A stretch of 64,000 nucleotides of DNA from Pseudomonas fluorescens (GCF_040448305.1 NZ_CP148752.1:992001-1056000); one strand, 5' to 3'; shown: positions 33,098-42,693, counted from the stretch's first letter. The notes: generated by a model not told the origin, from the sequence alone. Numbers and translations: made by a program.

Positions 33098-34873
33098 ATG
33101 TGGCTGCTGGTCCTCGCTTATCTCGGTGGTGTGCTGACGATTGTCAGCCCGTGCATTCTGCCGGTGTTGCCGTTTGTCTTCGCCCGCACCGGGCAACCCT
33201 TCGTCAAAAGCGGGTTGCCGCTGCTGGTGGGGATGGCGCTGACCTTCGCGCTGGTCGCCACGTTGGCGGCGGTGGGCGGTGGCTGGGTGGTGCAGCTCAA
33301 CCAGTACGGGCGCTGGCTGGCGCTGGTGTTCGTGGCGTTGTTCGGTCTGACGTTGCTGCTGCCGCAATTGGCTGAACGCCTGACCCGGCCGTTGGTGGCG
33401 GCGGGCAGTCGTTTGTCGGAAGCGGCGGGCGCCGATGCGCGGCCACGTCCCGGTGCTTCGTTGCTGATCGGCGTGGCCACCGGCCTGCTGTGGGCGCCGT
33501 GTGCCGGGCCGATTCTCGGTCTGCTGCTGACCGGTGCGGCGCTGCAAGGCGCCAGCATTCAAACCACCTTTTTGCTGCTGGCGTATGCCGCCGGTGCCGC
33601 CACGTCCCTAGCGCTGGCCTTGTTGCTGGGCGGCAAAGTCTTCACCGCGATGAAGCGCTCGATTGGCGCAGGCGAATGGCTGCGTCGCGGCCTGGGCGTG
33701 GCGATGCTGGCCGGTGTGGCGGCGATTGCCCTGGGCCTGGATACGGGGGTTCTGGCGCGGCTCTCCACGGCGTCGACCGGTGGTATCGAGCAAGCGCTGG
33801 TGGAAAAACTGAGCGGCAAGTCACCGCGTGACAGTGGGGCGATGATGGCGCAAAACACGACCTCCGGGGGCGCGGCGCAAGTGGCCGATAAATCCCCGGG
33901 CACCTTGCCGGTCGAAGGCAACCTGCCGCCTCTGGATGGCGCCATGCAATGGCTCAACTCGCCACCCCTCGATGCCCAGGCCTTGAAGGGCAAGGTCGTG
34001 CTGGTGGATTTCTGGACCTACTCCTGCATCAACTGCCTGCGTTCGCTGCCCTATGTGAAGGCCTGGGCCGAGAAGTATCGCGATCAGGGCCTGGTGGTGA
34101 TCGGTGTGCATGCGCCGGAGTTTGCCTTCGAGCGTGACGTCGGCAACGTCACCAAGGCCATGAAAGACCTGGGCATCAACTACCCGGTGGCCATCGACAA
34201 CGAGTTCAAGATCTGGCGCGCCTTCAACAACGAGTATTGGCCGGCGCATTACTTTGCCGACGCACAAGGACGCATTCGTTATCACCACTTCGGCGAAGGC
34301 AAGTACGCCGAATCGGAGCGAGTCATCCAGCAATTGCTGCGCGAGGCGGGTGCGGCCAAGGTCGCCGACGGGCTGATCAGCGCCAAGGCCGACGGCGTGC
34401 AAATGGCCCCGGACAACGACGCCGTGCAGTCGCCGGAAACCTATGTCGGCTACCAGCGTGCCGAGCATTTCGTACCGGAAACCGCGCTGGTGCCAGACAA
34501 GGTCGCGGCCTACAACCCGCCGGCACATCTAGCCCTCAACGACTGGAGCCTGGGAGGCCAGTGGCATGTCGGTCCGGAGCGGGCCACCGCCAGCGCACCG
34601 GCCAGTCGCATCGTCTATCGCTTCCACGCCCGTGATTTGCATTTGGTGCTCGGCCCCGGCGCCGATGGCAAGCCGGTGCGCTTCAAGGTGCTGATCGACG
34701 GCAACGCGCCGGGTGATGACCACGGCATGGACGTGGCCCCCGATGGCAGCGGCACCGTGACCGACCAGCGCTTGTATCAACTGGTGCGCCAGAACGGCGG
34801 CGTGACCGACCGGACCTTCAGTATCGAGTTTCTTGACCCGGGTGCGTCGGCTTACGCCTTCACCTTCGGCTGA
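33098..34873 (+). CDS. dipZ: DipZ-type membrane thiol:disulfide carrier (CcdA plus thioredoxin-like domains)
   Basis: A 591-residue fusion. The N-terminal membrane part (about 1-230) has CcdA/DsbD-like helices with Cys in SPCILPVLPF and APCAGPILG. A linker follows, then a periplasmic thioredoxin-like domain (about 285-430) with the redox pair in TYSCINCLRSLPY. A C-terminal carbohydrate-binding-like domain (about 460-590) ends FLDPGASAYAFTFG. DipZ-type proteins take electrons from cytoplasmic thioredoxin to periplasmic thiols. Between msrB and msrA it very probably keeps the two reductases reduced. The ATG at 33098 follows AGGTAA. Confidence 0.88.
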   Translation: MWLLVLAYLGGVLTIVSPCILPVLPFVFARTGQPFVKSGLPLLVGMALTFALVATLAAVGGGWVVQLNQYGRWLALVFVALFGLTLLLPQLAERLTRPLVAAGSRLSEAAGADARPRPGASLLIGVATGLLWAPCAGPILGLLLTGAALQGASIQTTFLLLAYAAGAATSLALALLLGGKVFTAMKRSIGAGEWLRRGLGVAMLAGVAAIALGLDTGVLARLSTASTGGIEQALVEKLSGKSPRDSGAMMAQNTTSGGAAQVADKSPGTLPVEGNLPPLDGAMQWLNSPPLDAQALKGKVVLVDFWTYSCINCLRSLPYVKAWAEKYRDQGLVVIGVHAPEFAFERDVGNVTKAMKDLGINYPVAIDNEFKIWRAFNNEYWPAHYFADAQGRIRYHHFGEGKYAESERVIQQLLREAGAAKVADGLISAKADGVQMAPDNDAVQSPETYVGYQRAEHFVPETALVPDKVAAYNPPAHLALNDWSLGGQWHVGPERATASAPASRIVYRFHARDLHLVLGPGADGKPVRFKVLIDGNAPGDDHGMDVAPDGSGTVTDQRLYQLVRQNGGVTDRTFSIEFLDPGASAYAFTFG

Positions 34874-34902
34874 TAACTATCAACGCTTCAGGAGTTCGCC
34901 CC

Positions 34903-35610
34903 ATGAAAACTCTCTTTACCTGGCGCCGTACCCTGCTGGGGCTGGCGGCTGCCGGCATCATCAGCCAATGCTCGGCCTTCTCCTTCGGTGGCGCCGAAGA
35001 GGGGGTAATCCTTCCACCGCCCGCCCTCGACGAAACCACCCAGGCCCGCAGCGAAACCGCGGTGTTCGCCGGTGGCTGCTTCTGGGGCGTTCAAGGGGTG
35101 TTCCAGCATGTCAAAGGCGTGAAGAACGCCGTCTCCGGCTACGCGGGCGGAGCGGCTAATACCGCACAATACGAGCGCGTCAGCAATGGCAATACCGGCC
35201 ATGCGGAATCGGTCGAAGTGACCTTCGATCCCACTCAGGTCAGCTACGGCACCTTGCTGCAGATCTACTTTTCGGTGGCGCACAACCCGACCGAACTCAA
35301 CCGTCAGGGACCGGATACCGGTACTCAATATCGCTCGGCGATCTTTACCAAAAGTACTGAGCAGCAGCGGGTCGCACAGGCCTACATCGCCCAGCTCGAC
35401 GCCGCCCATGCCTTCGACAAGCCGATCGTCACCAAGCTGGAAACCTTCAACGGTTTCTACCCGGCGGAGGAGGAACATCAGGACTTCCTGACCGAGCATC
35501 CGACCTATCCGTACATCGTGATCAACGATTTGCCGAAGGTCGCACAGTTGAAGCAGCTGTACCCGAATCGTTATCAGGAACAGCCGGTGCTGGTGAAGGC
35601 GGGGAGGTGA
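34903..35610 (+). CDS. msrA: Exported peptide-methionine (S)-S-oxide reductase MsrA
   Basis: A 235-residue MsrA with an N-terminal export signal (MKTLFTWRRTLLGLAAAGII, cut near SAFS). The catalytic motif is GGCFWGVQGVF, and the conserved TGTQYRSAIF and EEEHQDFL segments follow. It reduces the S isomer of methionine sulfoxide. With msrB and dipZ it makes a complete periplasmic repair set. The start has GGAG with a 9-base spacer. Confidence 0.9.
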   Translation: MKTLFTWRRTLLGLAAAGIISQCSAFSFGGAEEGVILPPPALDETTQARSETAVFAGGCFWGVQGVFQHVKGVKNAVSGYAGGAANTAQYERVSNGNTGHAESVEVTFDPTQVSYGTLLQIYFSVAHNPTELNRQGPDTGTQYRSAIFTKSTEQQRVAQAYIAQLDAAHAFDKPIVTKLETFNGFYPAEEEHQDFLTEHPTYPYIVINDLPKVAQLKQLYPNRYQEQPVLVKAGR

Positions 35611-35655
35611 ACGAAGGGGACAACCCTGCCACTGACTCGTCAGCCAGCGCGTGGC

Positions 35656-36573
35656 CTATTTGGCCGACGGGTGCTTGCCCCACCGCTGTACGGCGAATTC
35701 GACGAAGCGCCGCAGTTTCGGCAAACGGTGGCGATCCTGGGCATAGACCAGGTGCATCGGCCGGCTGGGCGGACAGTAATCGGGCATCAGGGCCAACAGC
35801 TTTCCGTCCTTGAGGTCCTGTTCGACCAGGGCGTCGGGCATCATCACGATGCCCATACCGGTCCGCGCCGCTTGATGCAACCCCGCCGAACTGTTGATCA
35901 GCATCGGCCCGCCGACCCCGACGCTGACTTCGCCATCGGGACCGGCCAGGCGCCATTCCTTTTGCACCGATTGCCAGTCATCCCCGGCCGGATAGGCAAA
36001 GGACAGGCAGTCGTGGTGTCGCAGGTCTTCAGGTGTCTGTGGCGTGCCCCGGCGGGCGAGATATTCCGGCGAGGCGCACATGGTCAGGGTGTAGTCGATC
36101 AGCGGGCGGGCGATCAGGTTGGAGGGCTCAAGCGCACCGAGGCGAAACGCCACATCGAGGCCGTTTTCCAGCAGATCCGGGCGTCGGTTGGTCAGTACTA
36201 CGTCGAGCTTCACCCGCGGGTTTTGCCGGCTGAACTCACTCAGTGCCGGCGCCAGGCGTTCGGTACCGAAGGTCAAAGGCGCGGTGATGCGCAAGATGCC
36301 GCTCGGTTCGTCCAACGCCTGCTCGGCCAAGCGCTCGGAGTCGGCCACCAACCCCAACACTTCCAGGCAGCGCTGGTAATACGCGGCGCCGAACTCGGTC
36401 AGCCGCTGGCGCCGCGTCGTGCGGTTGAGCAGGCGCACACCCAGCCGTCGCTCCAGGGCCTTGAGGTGATTGCCGACCATGGTCGTGGACATTTCGCACT
36501 GCAAAGCGGCGGCGGTCATGCTGCCGGTCTCCACCACTTTCACGTAGACGGTCATTGCGTGGAACAGATCCAT
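35656..36573 (-). CDS. LysR-type transcriptional regulator
   Basis: A 305-residue LysR regulator. The HTH (about 1-60) reads FHAMTVYVKVVETGSMTAAA then LKALERRLGVRLLNRTTRR. The ligand-binding domain (about 90-295) is typical in length. It is divergent from the ArgD-like gene across about 100 bases, so that gene is a candidate target. The start at 36573 (ATG) is better than the TTG two codons upstream. The subgroup resembles the DsdC/AaeR-like one-domain regulators; the effector is unknown. Confidence 0.9.
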   Translation of the reverse strand: MDLFHAMTVYVKVVETGSMTAAALQCEMSTTMVGNHLKALERRLGVRLLNRTTRRQRLTEFGAAYYQRCLEVLGLVADSERLAEQALDEPSGILRITAPLTFGTERLAPALSEFSRQNPRVKLDVVLTNRRPDLLENGLDVAFRLGALEPSNLIARPLIDYTLTMCASPEYLARRGTPQTPEDLRHHDCLSFAYPAGDDWQSVQKEWRLAGPDGEVSVGVGGPMLINSSAGLHQAARTGMGIVMMPDALVEQDLKDGKLLALMPDYCPPSRPMHLVYAQDRHRLPKLRRFVEFAVQRWGKHPSAK

Positions 36574-36675
36574 TATCAAGCTCTGCTTTTAAATGATTGA
36601 AGTTTTTCGGCGTTTATCCAGCTCGGGTGGCTAACCATACTGCAAAAACACCGACCCTTGCTGGAGCTTGATGTC

Positions 36676-37851
36676 ATGACCGCCGCCTGCCTGATGAGCA
36701 CTTACCAACCCTTGGCCTTGAGTTTCAATAAGGGCCTGGGTACTCGCCTGTGGGATCAGGCCGGTCGCGAATACCTGGACGCGGTCGCGGGTGTGGCGGT
36801 GACCAATGTCGGCCACTCCCACCCGAAAATCGTTGCCGCCATCGTTGAACAGGCCGGGTTGCTGCTGCACACCTCGAACCTCTACAGCATCGACTGGCAA
36901 CAGCGGCTGGCGCAGAAACTGACGCGGCTGGCGGGCATGGACCGGGCGTTCTTCAACAACTCCGGGGCCGAAGCCAACGAAACCGCACTGAAAATCGCCC
37001 GGCTGCATGGCTGGCACAAGGGCATCGAGCAGCCGCTGGTGGTGGTCATGGAGAACGCGTTCCATGGCCGCACCCTCGGCACCTTGTCGGCCAGCGATGG
37101 CCCGGCGGTGCGCCTGGGTTTCAACAAGCTGCCGGGGGATTTCGTCAAAGTGCCGTTCGGCGACCTCGACGCGCTGGATAAGGTGCAACAGGCCTTTGGC
37201 TCGCGGATCGTGGCGATCCTGATGGAGCCGATCCAGGGCGAAAGCGGCGTGCAACTGGCGCCACCGGGCTATCTCAAGGTCGTGCGCGAACTGTGCAACC
37301 GGCGCTCATGGCTATTGATGCTCGATGAAATCCAGACCGGCATCGGCCGCACCGGTCAGTGGTTCGCGTTCCAGCACGAAGGTATCGTCCCGGACGTCAT
37401 GACCCTGGCCAAAGGCCTGGGCAACGGCGTGCCCATCGGCGCTTGCCTGGCCCGTGGCAAGGCGGCCGAACTCTTCACGCCGGGCAGCCACGGCAGCACC
37501 TTCGGCGGTAATCCGCTGGCCTGCCGGGTTGGTTGCACCGTGCTGGATATCGTTGAAGAACAAGGGCTGCGGGAAAACGCCCGGCTTCAGGGGACGCGCC
37601 TGCTCGAAAGATTGCGCACAGAACTGGCAGGCAACCCGAACGTCTCGCAAATCCGCGGCCAGGGCCTGATGATCGGCATCGAACTCAAGCAACCGATCCG
37701 CGACCTGAGCCTGATTGCCGCCCGGGATCACGGCTTGCTGATCAACGTCACGCGGGGCAAGACCATCCGCCTGCTACCGCCGCTGACCATTGATGAGCGG
37801 GAGGTGGAGATGATTGTCAGAGGGGTGAGCAGCGTGGTGAAAGAGGCTTGA
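36676..37851 (+). CDS. Acetylornithine/succinyldiaminopimelate-type aminotransferase (class III)
   Basis: A 391-residue class III PLP aminotransferase of ArgD type. It has FFNNSGAEANETALKIAR, then the family segment MLDEIQTGIGRTG and the PLP lysine in MTLAKGLGNGVPIG, followed by HGSTFGGNPLACR. It should transfer the amino group of acetylornithine (arginine biosynthesis) or a related omega-amino acid. The ATG at 36676 has GGAG with a 10-base spacer. No other arginine genes are nearby, and pseudomonads have several homologues, so this may be a catabolic or accessory copy. I leave the symbol blank. Confidence 0.88.
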   Translation: MTAACLMSTYQPLALSFNKGLGTRLWDQAGREYLDAVAGVAVTNVGHSHPKIVAAIVEQAGLLLHTSNLYSIDWQQRLAQKLTRLAGMDRAFFNNSGAEANETALKIARLHGWHKGIEQPLVVVMENAFHGRTLGTLSASDGPAVRLGFNKLPGDFVKVPFGDLDALDKVQQAFGSRIVAILMEPIQGESGVQLAPPGYLKVVRELCNRRSWLLMLDEIQTGIGRTGQWFAFQHEGIVPDVMTLAKGLGNGVPIGACLARGKAAELFTPGSHGSTFGGNPLACRVGCTVLDIVEEQGLRENARLQGTRLLERLRTELAGNPNVSQIRGQGLMIGIELKQPIRDLSLIAARDHGLLINVTRGKTIRLLPPLTIDEREVEMIVRGVSSVVKEA

Positions 37852-37877
37852 AATACGCTCGTTGAGCATCGCAATAC

Positions 37878-37970
37878 CTGTGGGAGCGAGCTTGCTCGCG
37901 ATGACGATTGCACAGTCAACATCGTTGTTGGCTGACATTACGCCATCGCGAGCAAGCTCGCTCCCACAGG
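37878..37970. repeat. REP doublet (REPIN)
   Basis: Inverted pair of GTGGG-type REPs (TTGCTCGCGA form) between convergent genes. Confidence 0.9.
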
Positions 37971-37979
37971 TTTTGTGCC

Positions 37980-38480
37980 TTAACTGATGGGTATTGTTCC
38001 TACTTCTGAAGCGAAGTCGGTGATTTCTTTCCGATCCATCAGTTGAATCCTGGGACCGGTAAACCCTTCAAACAGTCGCTGATGCGCAGAAAAACCACTT
38101 GAGTCGTCACGGGTGCGATAGCTGCCCGCCCACTCAAGCAATGCCACCAGTCGTTCGTCATCCTTTGCTTCCCGCCGGCGAATGTTGGCGACGCAATCAA
38201 CGTCATCAATACACAGCCAGATCAACGCCGTGGCGCGGTGGAGGATTTCGCTGACGATCCAGCCGTAACCCCCTTCGATCACCCAGCGCTCTTCACTTGC
38301 CGCCCCGTGCGCCATACCCAGCGCTTCATTTCGGGGGCGGGGGATGCTGTGTTCGTCGGACAGCCAGTGAATCCGGTCGAGATCGGTCCAGGGCACACAC
38401 ATTTGTTCGGCCAGCCGCTGCGCCAGCCAGCTCTTGCCGGAACCGGAATTACCAATGATCAGGGTTCGGGTGAGGTCCAT
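37980..38480 (-). CDS. P-loop NTPase, adenylate-kinase-like (topology modulation protein type)
   Basis: A 166-residue P-loop protein with Walker A GNSGSGKSWLAQRL at the N-terminus and a WVIEGGYGW segment at about 70. It has the general form of the small kinase-like FlaR/topology modulation group. Its substrate is unknown. It is flanked on both sides by REP elements, so it forms a single-gene unit. Confidence 0.75.
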   Translation of the reverse strand: MDLTRTLIIGNSGSGKSWLAQRLAEQMCVPWTDLDRIHWLSDEHSIPRPRNEALGMAHGAASEERWVIEGGYGWIVSEILHRATALIWLCIDDVDCVANIRRREAKDDERLVALLEWAGSYRTRDDSSGFSAHQRLFEGFTGPRIQLMDRKEITDFASEVGTIPIS

Positions 38481-38497
38481 GAGCGACTCCGATCAAT

Positions 38498-38600
38498 TGT
38501 GGGAGCGAGCTTGCTCGCGATGACGGTGTGGCAGTCACCACTAAAGTGACTGACAGATTGCAATCGTCGGTACGCCGCCCGGAGCAAGCTCGCACACAGT
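38498..38600. repeat. REP doublet, one copy decayed
   Basis: An intact GTGGG-type REP at 38498-38522 and a degenerate inverted partner (GGAGCAAGCTCGCACACAG) near 38580-38600. Confidence 0.7.
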
Positions 38601-38609
38601 TTTTTGTGA

Positions 38610-40532
38610 TCACTCGCCGCTTTCGGGCGCCACCATCCGGGTCTTCGGCGAGCCATTGGAGTTGTGCTGAAAAATGTCCTGCGGCTGACCTTTTTCATTA
38701 AAGAACACCTGCCCGATCCCCGCCGAATTCCATAGCCGCTCACCGGCTTCGGCGTGTTCCGGCACGTGAGGCACGATGCGCATGCGTCGACGTTTGGTCA
38801 GCCAGTTCAACGGTGAGCGTGGCGAGTACAGCCAGCGGTTGAGGCGGTCGAACCACTCGAGCAGGGTGATGGGGAATTCATTCTTGATGCCGCTGCTGGT
38901 GATCTGCCAGATGCGTGGCCCGGCCTTGCGGTGGCGGATCAGCACTTCGTAGACGAAGGAATAGTGCACATCGCCCGACAGCACCACGTAGTTACCCGGC
39001 GTGCGCGAGTGCCGGAAAATATTCAGGATCACCTGCGCCGCACCGCGATGGGCCATCCAGTTTTCCGCGTCCACCAGCAGAGGAAAACCGCACCAGCTGA
39101 ATACCCGCTGCACGGTTTCAATCAGCTTGACGCCGAAGATCGGCGCCGGCGAAACGATGATCGCACTCGGGTGGTCCAGCAGTTCCTGTTGCAGTTCGCT
39201 CAGGGCTTCCCAGTCGAGCAAGCCGGAAGGCTGCTTGAGGTTCATTTCGCTGCGCCAGCGTCGGGTGCGGGTGTCGATCACCACCATGGCCGGGGTGGTC
39301 GGCAGCACGTAATGCCAGTGCTGAAACTTCAGCAAATCACTGATCAAGTCATCCTGAACCATGCTGTCGAGATGACGATCGCGTGCGCTGTCGCTCAACG
39401 CGCCGGCCTTACCCAGCACAGCGGCGAAAGCATCCGGATTGTTGCCCCAGCCCTGGCACAACATATACGCCAGCAACGCGTTGCCGATGATGCGCCGGGA
39501 GAACGGATGGCCGTAGGCCGTTTCCTCCCATTGCGCGGAAAGGTTCCAGTCATCGGTGATGTCGTGGTCGTCGAAAATCATCAGCGTCGGCAGATGCGCC
39601 AGCGCCCGCGCGACGTTGCCAAGGCCTGCCTTGAAGGCATCGATGCGCGTCTGTTCAAGGGCATAGCGCTTGAGTCTTTCCGGCGTCAGTGTCGGTGCCT
39701 GGGGCGCGATCAGGGTCCAGGGCACTGGCGACCAGACCAGCACGTACATGGCCATCACTTCGGCGAAGGTCACCAGGTGGTTGTCGGCACTGCTGCTGGT
39801 GAAAATCGGCTTGCGCGCGCCACCGAAAAATCGCTCGCGCAGGGTTTCATTGCTTTGCAGTGCCGGCAGCAGATCCGCGCGGTGGTAGTAACTGGCCGGA
39901 TGCTCGTAGAGCCTGGCGCTGTCGCTGACCACCGCGCCTTCGAGGTGTTCCCCGAACAGGCCCAGGCGCTCGATCAAGGCGTGAATCGCCCGCAACATCG
40001 GCCCCGCGACATCGTCGGCGTAGACCTGATCGCCCGTCATCATCAGCAGTGCCGGGCGGTCCTTGGCGGCGTGTTCCTGCGCCAGCAACCGGTCGACGCA
40101 CAGCAAGCCGTCTGTCGCCGGGTGATGAGGCTTACGGCAAGAGCCGTGCAGCAACTGGTCGACCCGTGCGCGCAGGACGAAGTTCGGGCAACGGGCGTCG
40201 CCATACAGCAGGTGCGGCGCCCAGTCAGCGATGCCTTGTTCTGTGCCATCGATCAGCAGGTCATAGTCGATCGATTCATCGCAGGGCAGGGCGCCATCGA
40301 GTTGCACATCGATCAAGTGCACAAAGGCATGAGCACCCACTGCAATCACCGTGCATTGCCCGGCATCGAGACGGATATCGCCGACGCCCTGCAAGCGCAA
40401 GGTCAGCGCCAGCGCCCGGGAACCCACCAGCCACAGCACCAGCCGCGTGGGTTCCAGACGCCGCAACAGCGGGCCGGCCAGGACTGGCGGCAGGGCTTGG
40501 TGATCGTCGGGCAGTGGCAGCGTGTCGGACAT
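38610..40532 (-). CDS. PhoD-like phosphatase / metallophosphoesterase
   Basis: A 640-residue protein with a long N-terminal extension (about 1-130) and a metal-dependent phosphoesterase core. Visible motifs are MMTGDQVYADD (metal binding), FDDHDITDDWNLS (the DDHD signature) and LSGDVHYSFVYEVLI near the C-terminus. PhoD-type enzymes hydrolyse phosphodiesters using Ca or Fe. No signal peptide is visible, so it may be cytoplasmic, unlike secreted PhoD. It sits alone, with no pho box that I can see. Confidence 0.82.
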   Translation of the reverse strand: MSDTLPLPDDHQALPPVLAGPLLRRLEPTRLVLWLVGSRALALTLRLQGVGDIRLDAGQCTVIAVGAHAFVHLIDVQLDGALPCDESIDYDLLIDGTEQGIADWAPHLLYGDARCPNFVLRARVDQLLHGSCRKPHHPATDGLLCVDRLLAQEHAAKDRPALLMMTGDQVYADDVAGPMLRAIHALIERLGLFGEHLEGAVVSDSARLYEHPASYYHRADLLPALQSNETLRERFFGGARKPIFTSSSADNHLVTFAEVMAMYVLVWSPVPWTLIAPQAPTLTPERLKRYALEQTRIDAFKAGLGNVARALAHLPTLMIFDDHDITDDWNLSAQWEETAYGHPFSRRIIGNALLAYMLCQGWGNNPDAFAAVLGKAGALSDSARDRHLDSMVQDDLISDLLKFQHWHYVLPTTPAMVVIDTRTRRWRSEMNLKQPSGLLDWEALSELQQELLDHPSAIIVSPAPIFGVKLIETVQRVFSWCGFPLLVDAENWMAHRGAAQVILNIFRHSRTPGNYVVLSGDVHYSFVYEVLIRHRKAGPRIWQITSSGIKNEFPITLLEWFDRLNRWLYSPRSPLNWLTKRRRMRIVPHVPEHAEAGERLWNSAGIGQVFFNEKGQPQDIFQHNSNGSPKTRMVAPESGE

Positions 40533-40736
40533 CCGGGTTCAAGACTCTTGGGGCGTGGAAGCGGGCGATGATAGCGCAGGTGGCGGTGGGACCGGCTAGA
40601 CGATCCCGTTTCTGCCTGTCACCAAATGAAAAGCCATTGTCGTCTGATGAGAAGCGTCCCGACAGGCCTCGTCCTACAGTCCAATCAGCGCAATTCAATG
40701 CAACACGCCCATATTGCAGATTGGAGAATAAGAAAA

Positions 40737-41717
40737 ATGGCCAAAGCCGTACGCTTCTACGAAACCGGTGGTCCCGAAGTTCTACGTTATGAGGACGTCG
40801 AAGTCGGCGAACCCGGTCCGGGTCAGGTTCGCCTTCGTCATGTGGCGGTTGGCCTGAACTATGCCGACACCTACTTCCGCAACGGCACCTACCCGATTCC
40901 GATGCCCAACGGCATGGGCGTCGAGGCCTCTGGCGTAGTCCAGGCCGTTGGTGAAGGGGTCACCAACGTCGAGGTCGGTGATCGCGTCACCTACACCGGT
41001 TTCCTCAACACCCTCGGCGCCTACAGCACCGAGCGCCTGATCCCGGCCGCGCCGCTGATCAAGCTGCCGGAAACCATCAGCTTCGAGACCGCTGCCGCGA
41101 TGACCATGCGCGGTTTGACGTCCTCGTACCTGATGCGCCGCATCTACGACTTCAAACCGGGCGACAGCATCCTGTTGCATGCCGCCGCTGGCGGTGTCGG
41201 GCTGATCGTTTCGCAGTGGGCCAAACTGCTGGGCCTGAACGTGATCGGCACGGTTTCGACCGAGCAAAAGGCGGAAATCGCCCGGGCTCACGGTTGCGAC
41301 CATACAATCAATTACAGCCATGAAGATGTCGCCGCTCGCGTTCGCGAACTGACCGATGGCGTGGGCGTCAACGTGGTGTTCGACAGTGTTGGCAAAAACA
41401 CCTTCGAAGGCTCCCTGAATTCGCTCAAACCCCGTGGCCTGATGGTCTGCGTGGGGACCGCGTCCGGTCCGATCCCGGCGTTTGACCCGGTGATGCTGGC
41501 GATGAAAGGTTCGCTGTACCTGACCCGTCCGGCCCTGGCCAACTACATCAGCGACCCTGCGGAAAAAGCCGCGCTGGCCGGTGAGTTGTTCGACCATGTC
41601 GGCAGCGGCCGGATCAAGATCGAGATCAACCAGCACTACGCCTTGCAGGATGCCGTGCAGGCCCATCGCGACCTTGAATCTCGCAAGACTACCGGTTCGT
41701 CGATTTTCGTCATTTAA
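40737..41717 (+). CDS. Zinc-independent quinone oxidoreductase (zeta-crystallin family)
   Basis: A 326-residue MDR-family NADPH oxidoreductase, close to Qor in pattern. It has GLNYADTYFRNGTY near the N-terminus, GMGVEASGVVQAVG, and the NADPH motif HAAAGGVGLIVSQWAKLLG. The catalytic zinc ligands are absent. It reduces quinones or unsaturated carbonyls. The ATG at 40737 has GGAG with a 10-base spacer. It is the first gene of a seven-gene run and is followed 13 bases later by the dioxygenase gene, so it is probably part of the same pathway. Confidence 0.88.
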   Translation: MAKAVRFYETGGPEVLRYEDVEVGEPGPGQVRLRHVAVGLNYADTYFRNGTYPIPMPNGMGVEASGVVQAVGEGVTNVEVGDRVTYTGFLNTLGAYSTERLIPAAPLIKLPETISFETAAAMTMRGLTSSYLMRRIYDFKPGDSILLHAAAGGVGLIVSQWAKLLGLNVIGTVSTEQKAEIARAHGCDHTINYSHEDVAARVRELTDGVGVNVVFDSVGKNTFEGSLNSLKPRGLMVCVGTASGPIPAFDPVMLAMKGSLYLTRPALANYISDPAEKAALAGELFDHVGSGRIKIEINQHYALQDAVQAHRDLESRKTTGSSIFVI

Positions 41718-41730
41718 GGAGCAGCCAGCC

Positions 41731-42579
41731 ATGAAAGTCGAACAATTGACCTGCAGCATTGGCGCCGAACTGATCGGCGTCAACCTGGCCGACGCGGTGC
41801 ATGACGACGGTCTGTTTGCCGAGATTCGTGCTCAGCTGCTCAAGCACCGCGTGGTGTTCCTGCGTGACCAGGACATCACCCGCGCCGAGCACGTGGCCTT
41901 CGCCCGACGCTTCGGCGAGCTGGAGGATCATCCGGTGGCCGGCAGTGATCCTGATCATCCCGGGTTGGTGCGGATCTACAAGAATCCGGACCAGCCGATG
42001 GACCGCTACGAAAACGCCTGGCACACCGACGCTACCTGGCGCGAAGCGCCGCCAATGGGCTGCGTGCTGCGTTGCGTGGAATGCCCGCCAGTGGGCGGCG
42101 ACACCATGTGGACCAACATGGTCCAGGCCTATGCGAACTTGCCGGAAGACGTAAAGGTCAAGATCGCCGACCTGCGTGCCCGCCACAGCATCGAAGCGAG
42201 CTTCGGTGCCGCCATGCCGATCGAAAAACGCCTGGCGCTCAAGGCGATGTACCCGGACGCCGAGCACCCGGTGGTGCGCACCCATCCGGAAACCGGCGAG
42301 AAGGTGCTGTTCGTCAACGCCTTCACCACCCATTTCAGCAACTACCACACCCCTGAGCGGGTGCGCTTCGGCCAGGACGCCAACCCCGGCGCCGGCGAGT
42401 TGCTGCGTTACCTGATCAGCCAGGCGTACATCCCCGAGTATCAGGTGCGCTGGCGCTGGAAGCCCAACAGCATCGCCATCTGGGACAACCGCAGTACCCA
42501 GCATTACGCCGTCATGGATTACCCGCCGTGCCATCGCAAGATGGAGCGTGCCGGGATTATCGGCGACAAGACGTTCTGA
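41731..42579 (+). CDS. Fe(II)/2-oxoglutarate dioxygenase, TauD/TfdA family
   Basis: A 282-residue TauD/TfdA oxygenase. The facial triad is His98 and Asp100 (NAWHTDATW) plus the distal His258 (STQHYAVMDY), and the 2-oxoglutarate Arg is in CHRKMERAG. It follows the family's usual length and order. Such enzymes cleave sulfonates, aryloxyacids or carnitine-like compounds. Here the neighbours (BKACE, a YeiH exporter, a Rieske protein) suggest that a hydroxylated substrate breaks to a beta-keto acid and possibly sulfite; this is inferred. Confidence 0.88.
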   Translation: MKVEQLTCSIGAELIGVNLADAVHDDGLFAEIRAQLLKHRVVFLRDQDITRAEHVAFARRFGELEDHPVAGSDPDHPGLVRIYKNPDQPMDRYENAWHTDATWREAPPMGCVLRCVECPPVGGDTMWTNMVQAYANLPEDVKVKIADLRARHSIEASFGAAMPIEKRLALKAMYPDAEHPVVRTHPETGEKVLFVNAFTTHFSNYHTPERVRFGQDANPGAGELLRYLISQAYIPEYQVRWRWKPNSIAIWDNRSTQHYAVMDYPPCHRKMERAGIIGDKTF

Positions 42580-42663
42580 TCGAACGTCACCTGCATCCGC
42601 ACTCGCAGCATTCGCACTCGTAAACACGTCTGCCCGGCACGACCCCGGGTGGGCGGAACAATC

Positions 42664-42685
42664 ATAAGAACTGAAATAAGAACTG
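42664..42685. repeat. 10-bp direct repeat before the BKACE gene
   Basis: ATAAGAACTG occurs at 42664-42673 and 42676-42685, just before the ribosome binding site GGAG. It may be a slipped duplication that alters leader spacing. Confidence 0.7.
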
Positions 42686-42693
42686 GAGCAGCC

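Noticed and set aside
38931..40571. 546-codon plus-strand frame opposite the PhoD-like gene
   Set aside because: Shadow frame; the minus-strand gene has all metallophosphoesterase motifs.
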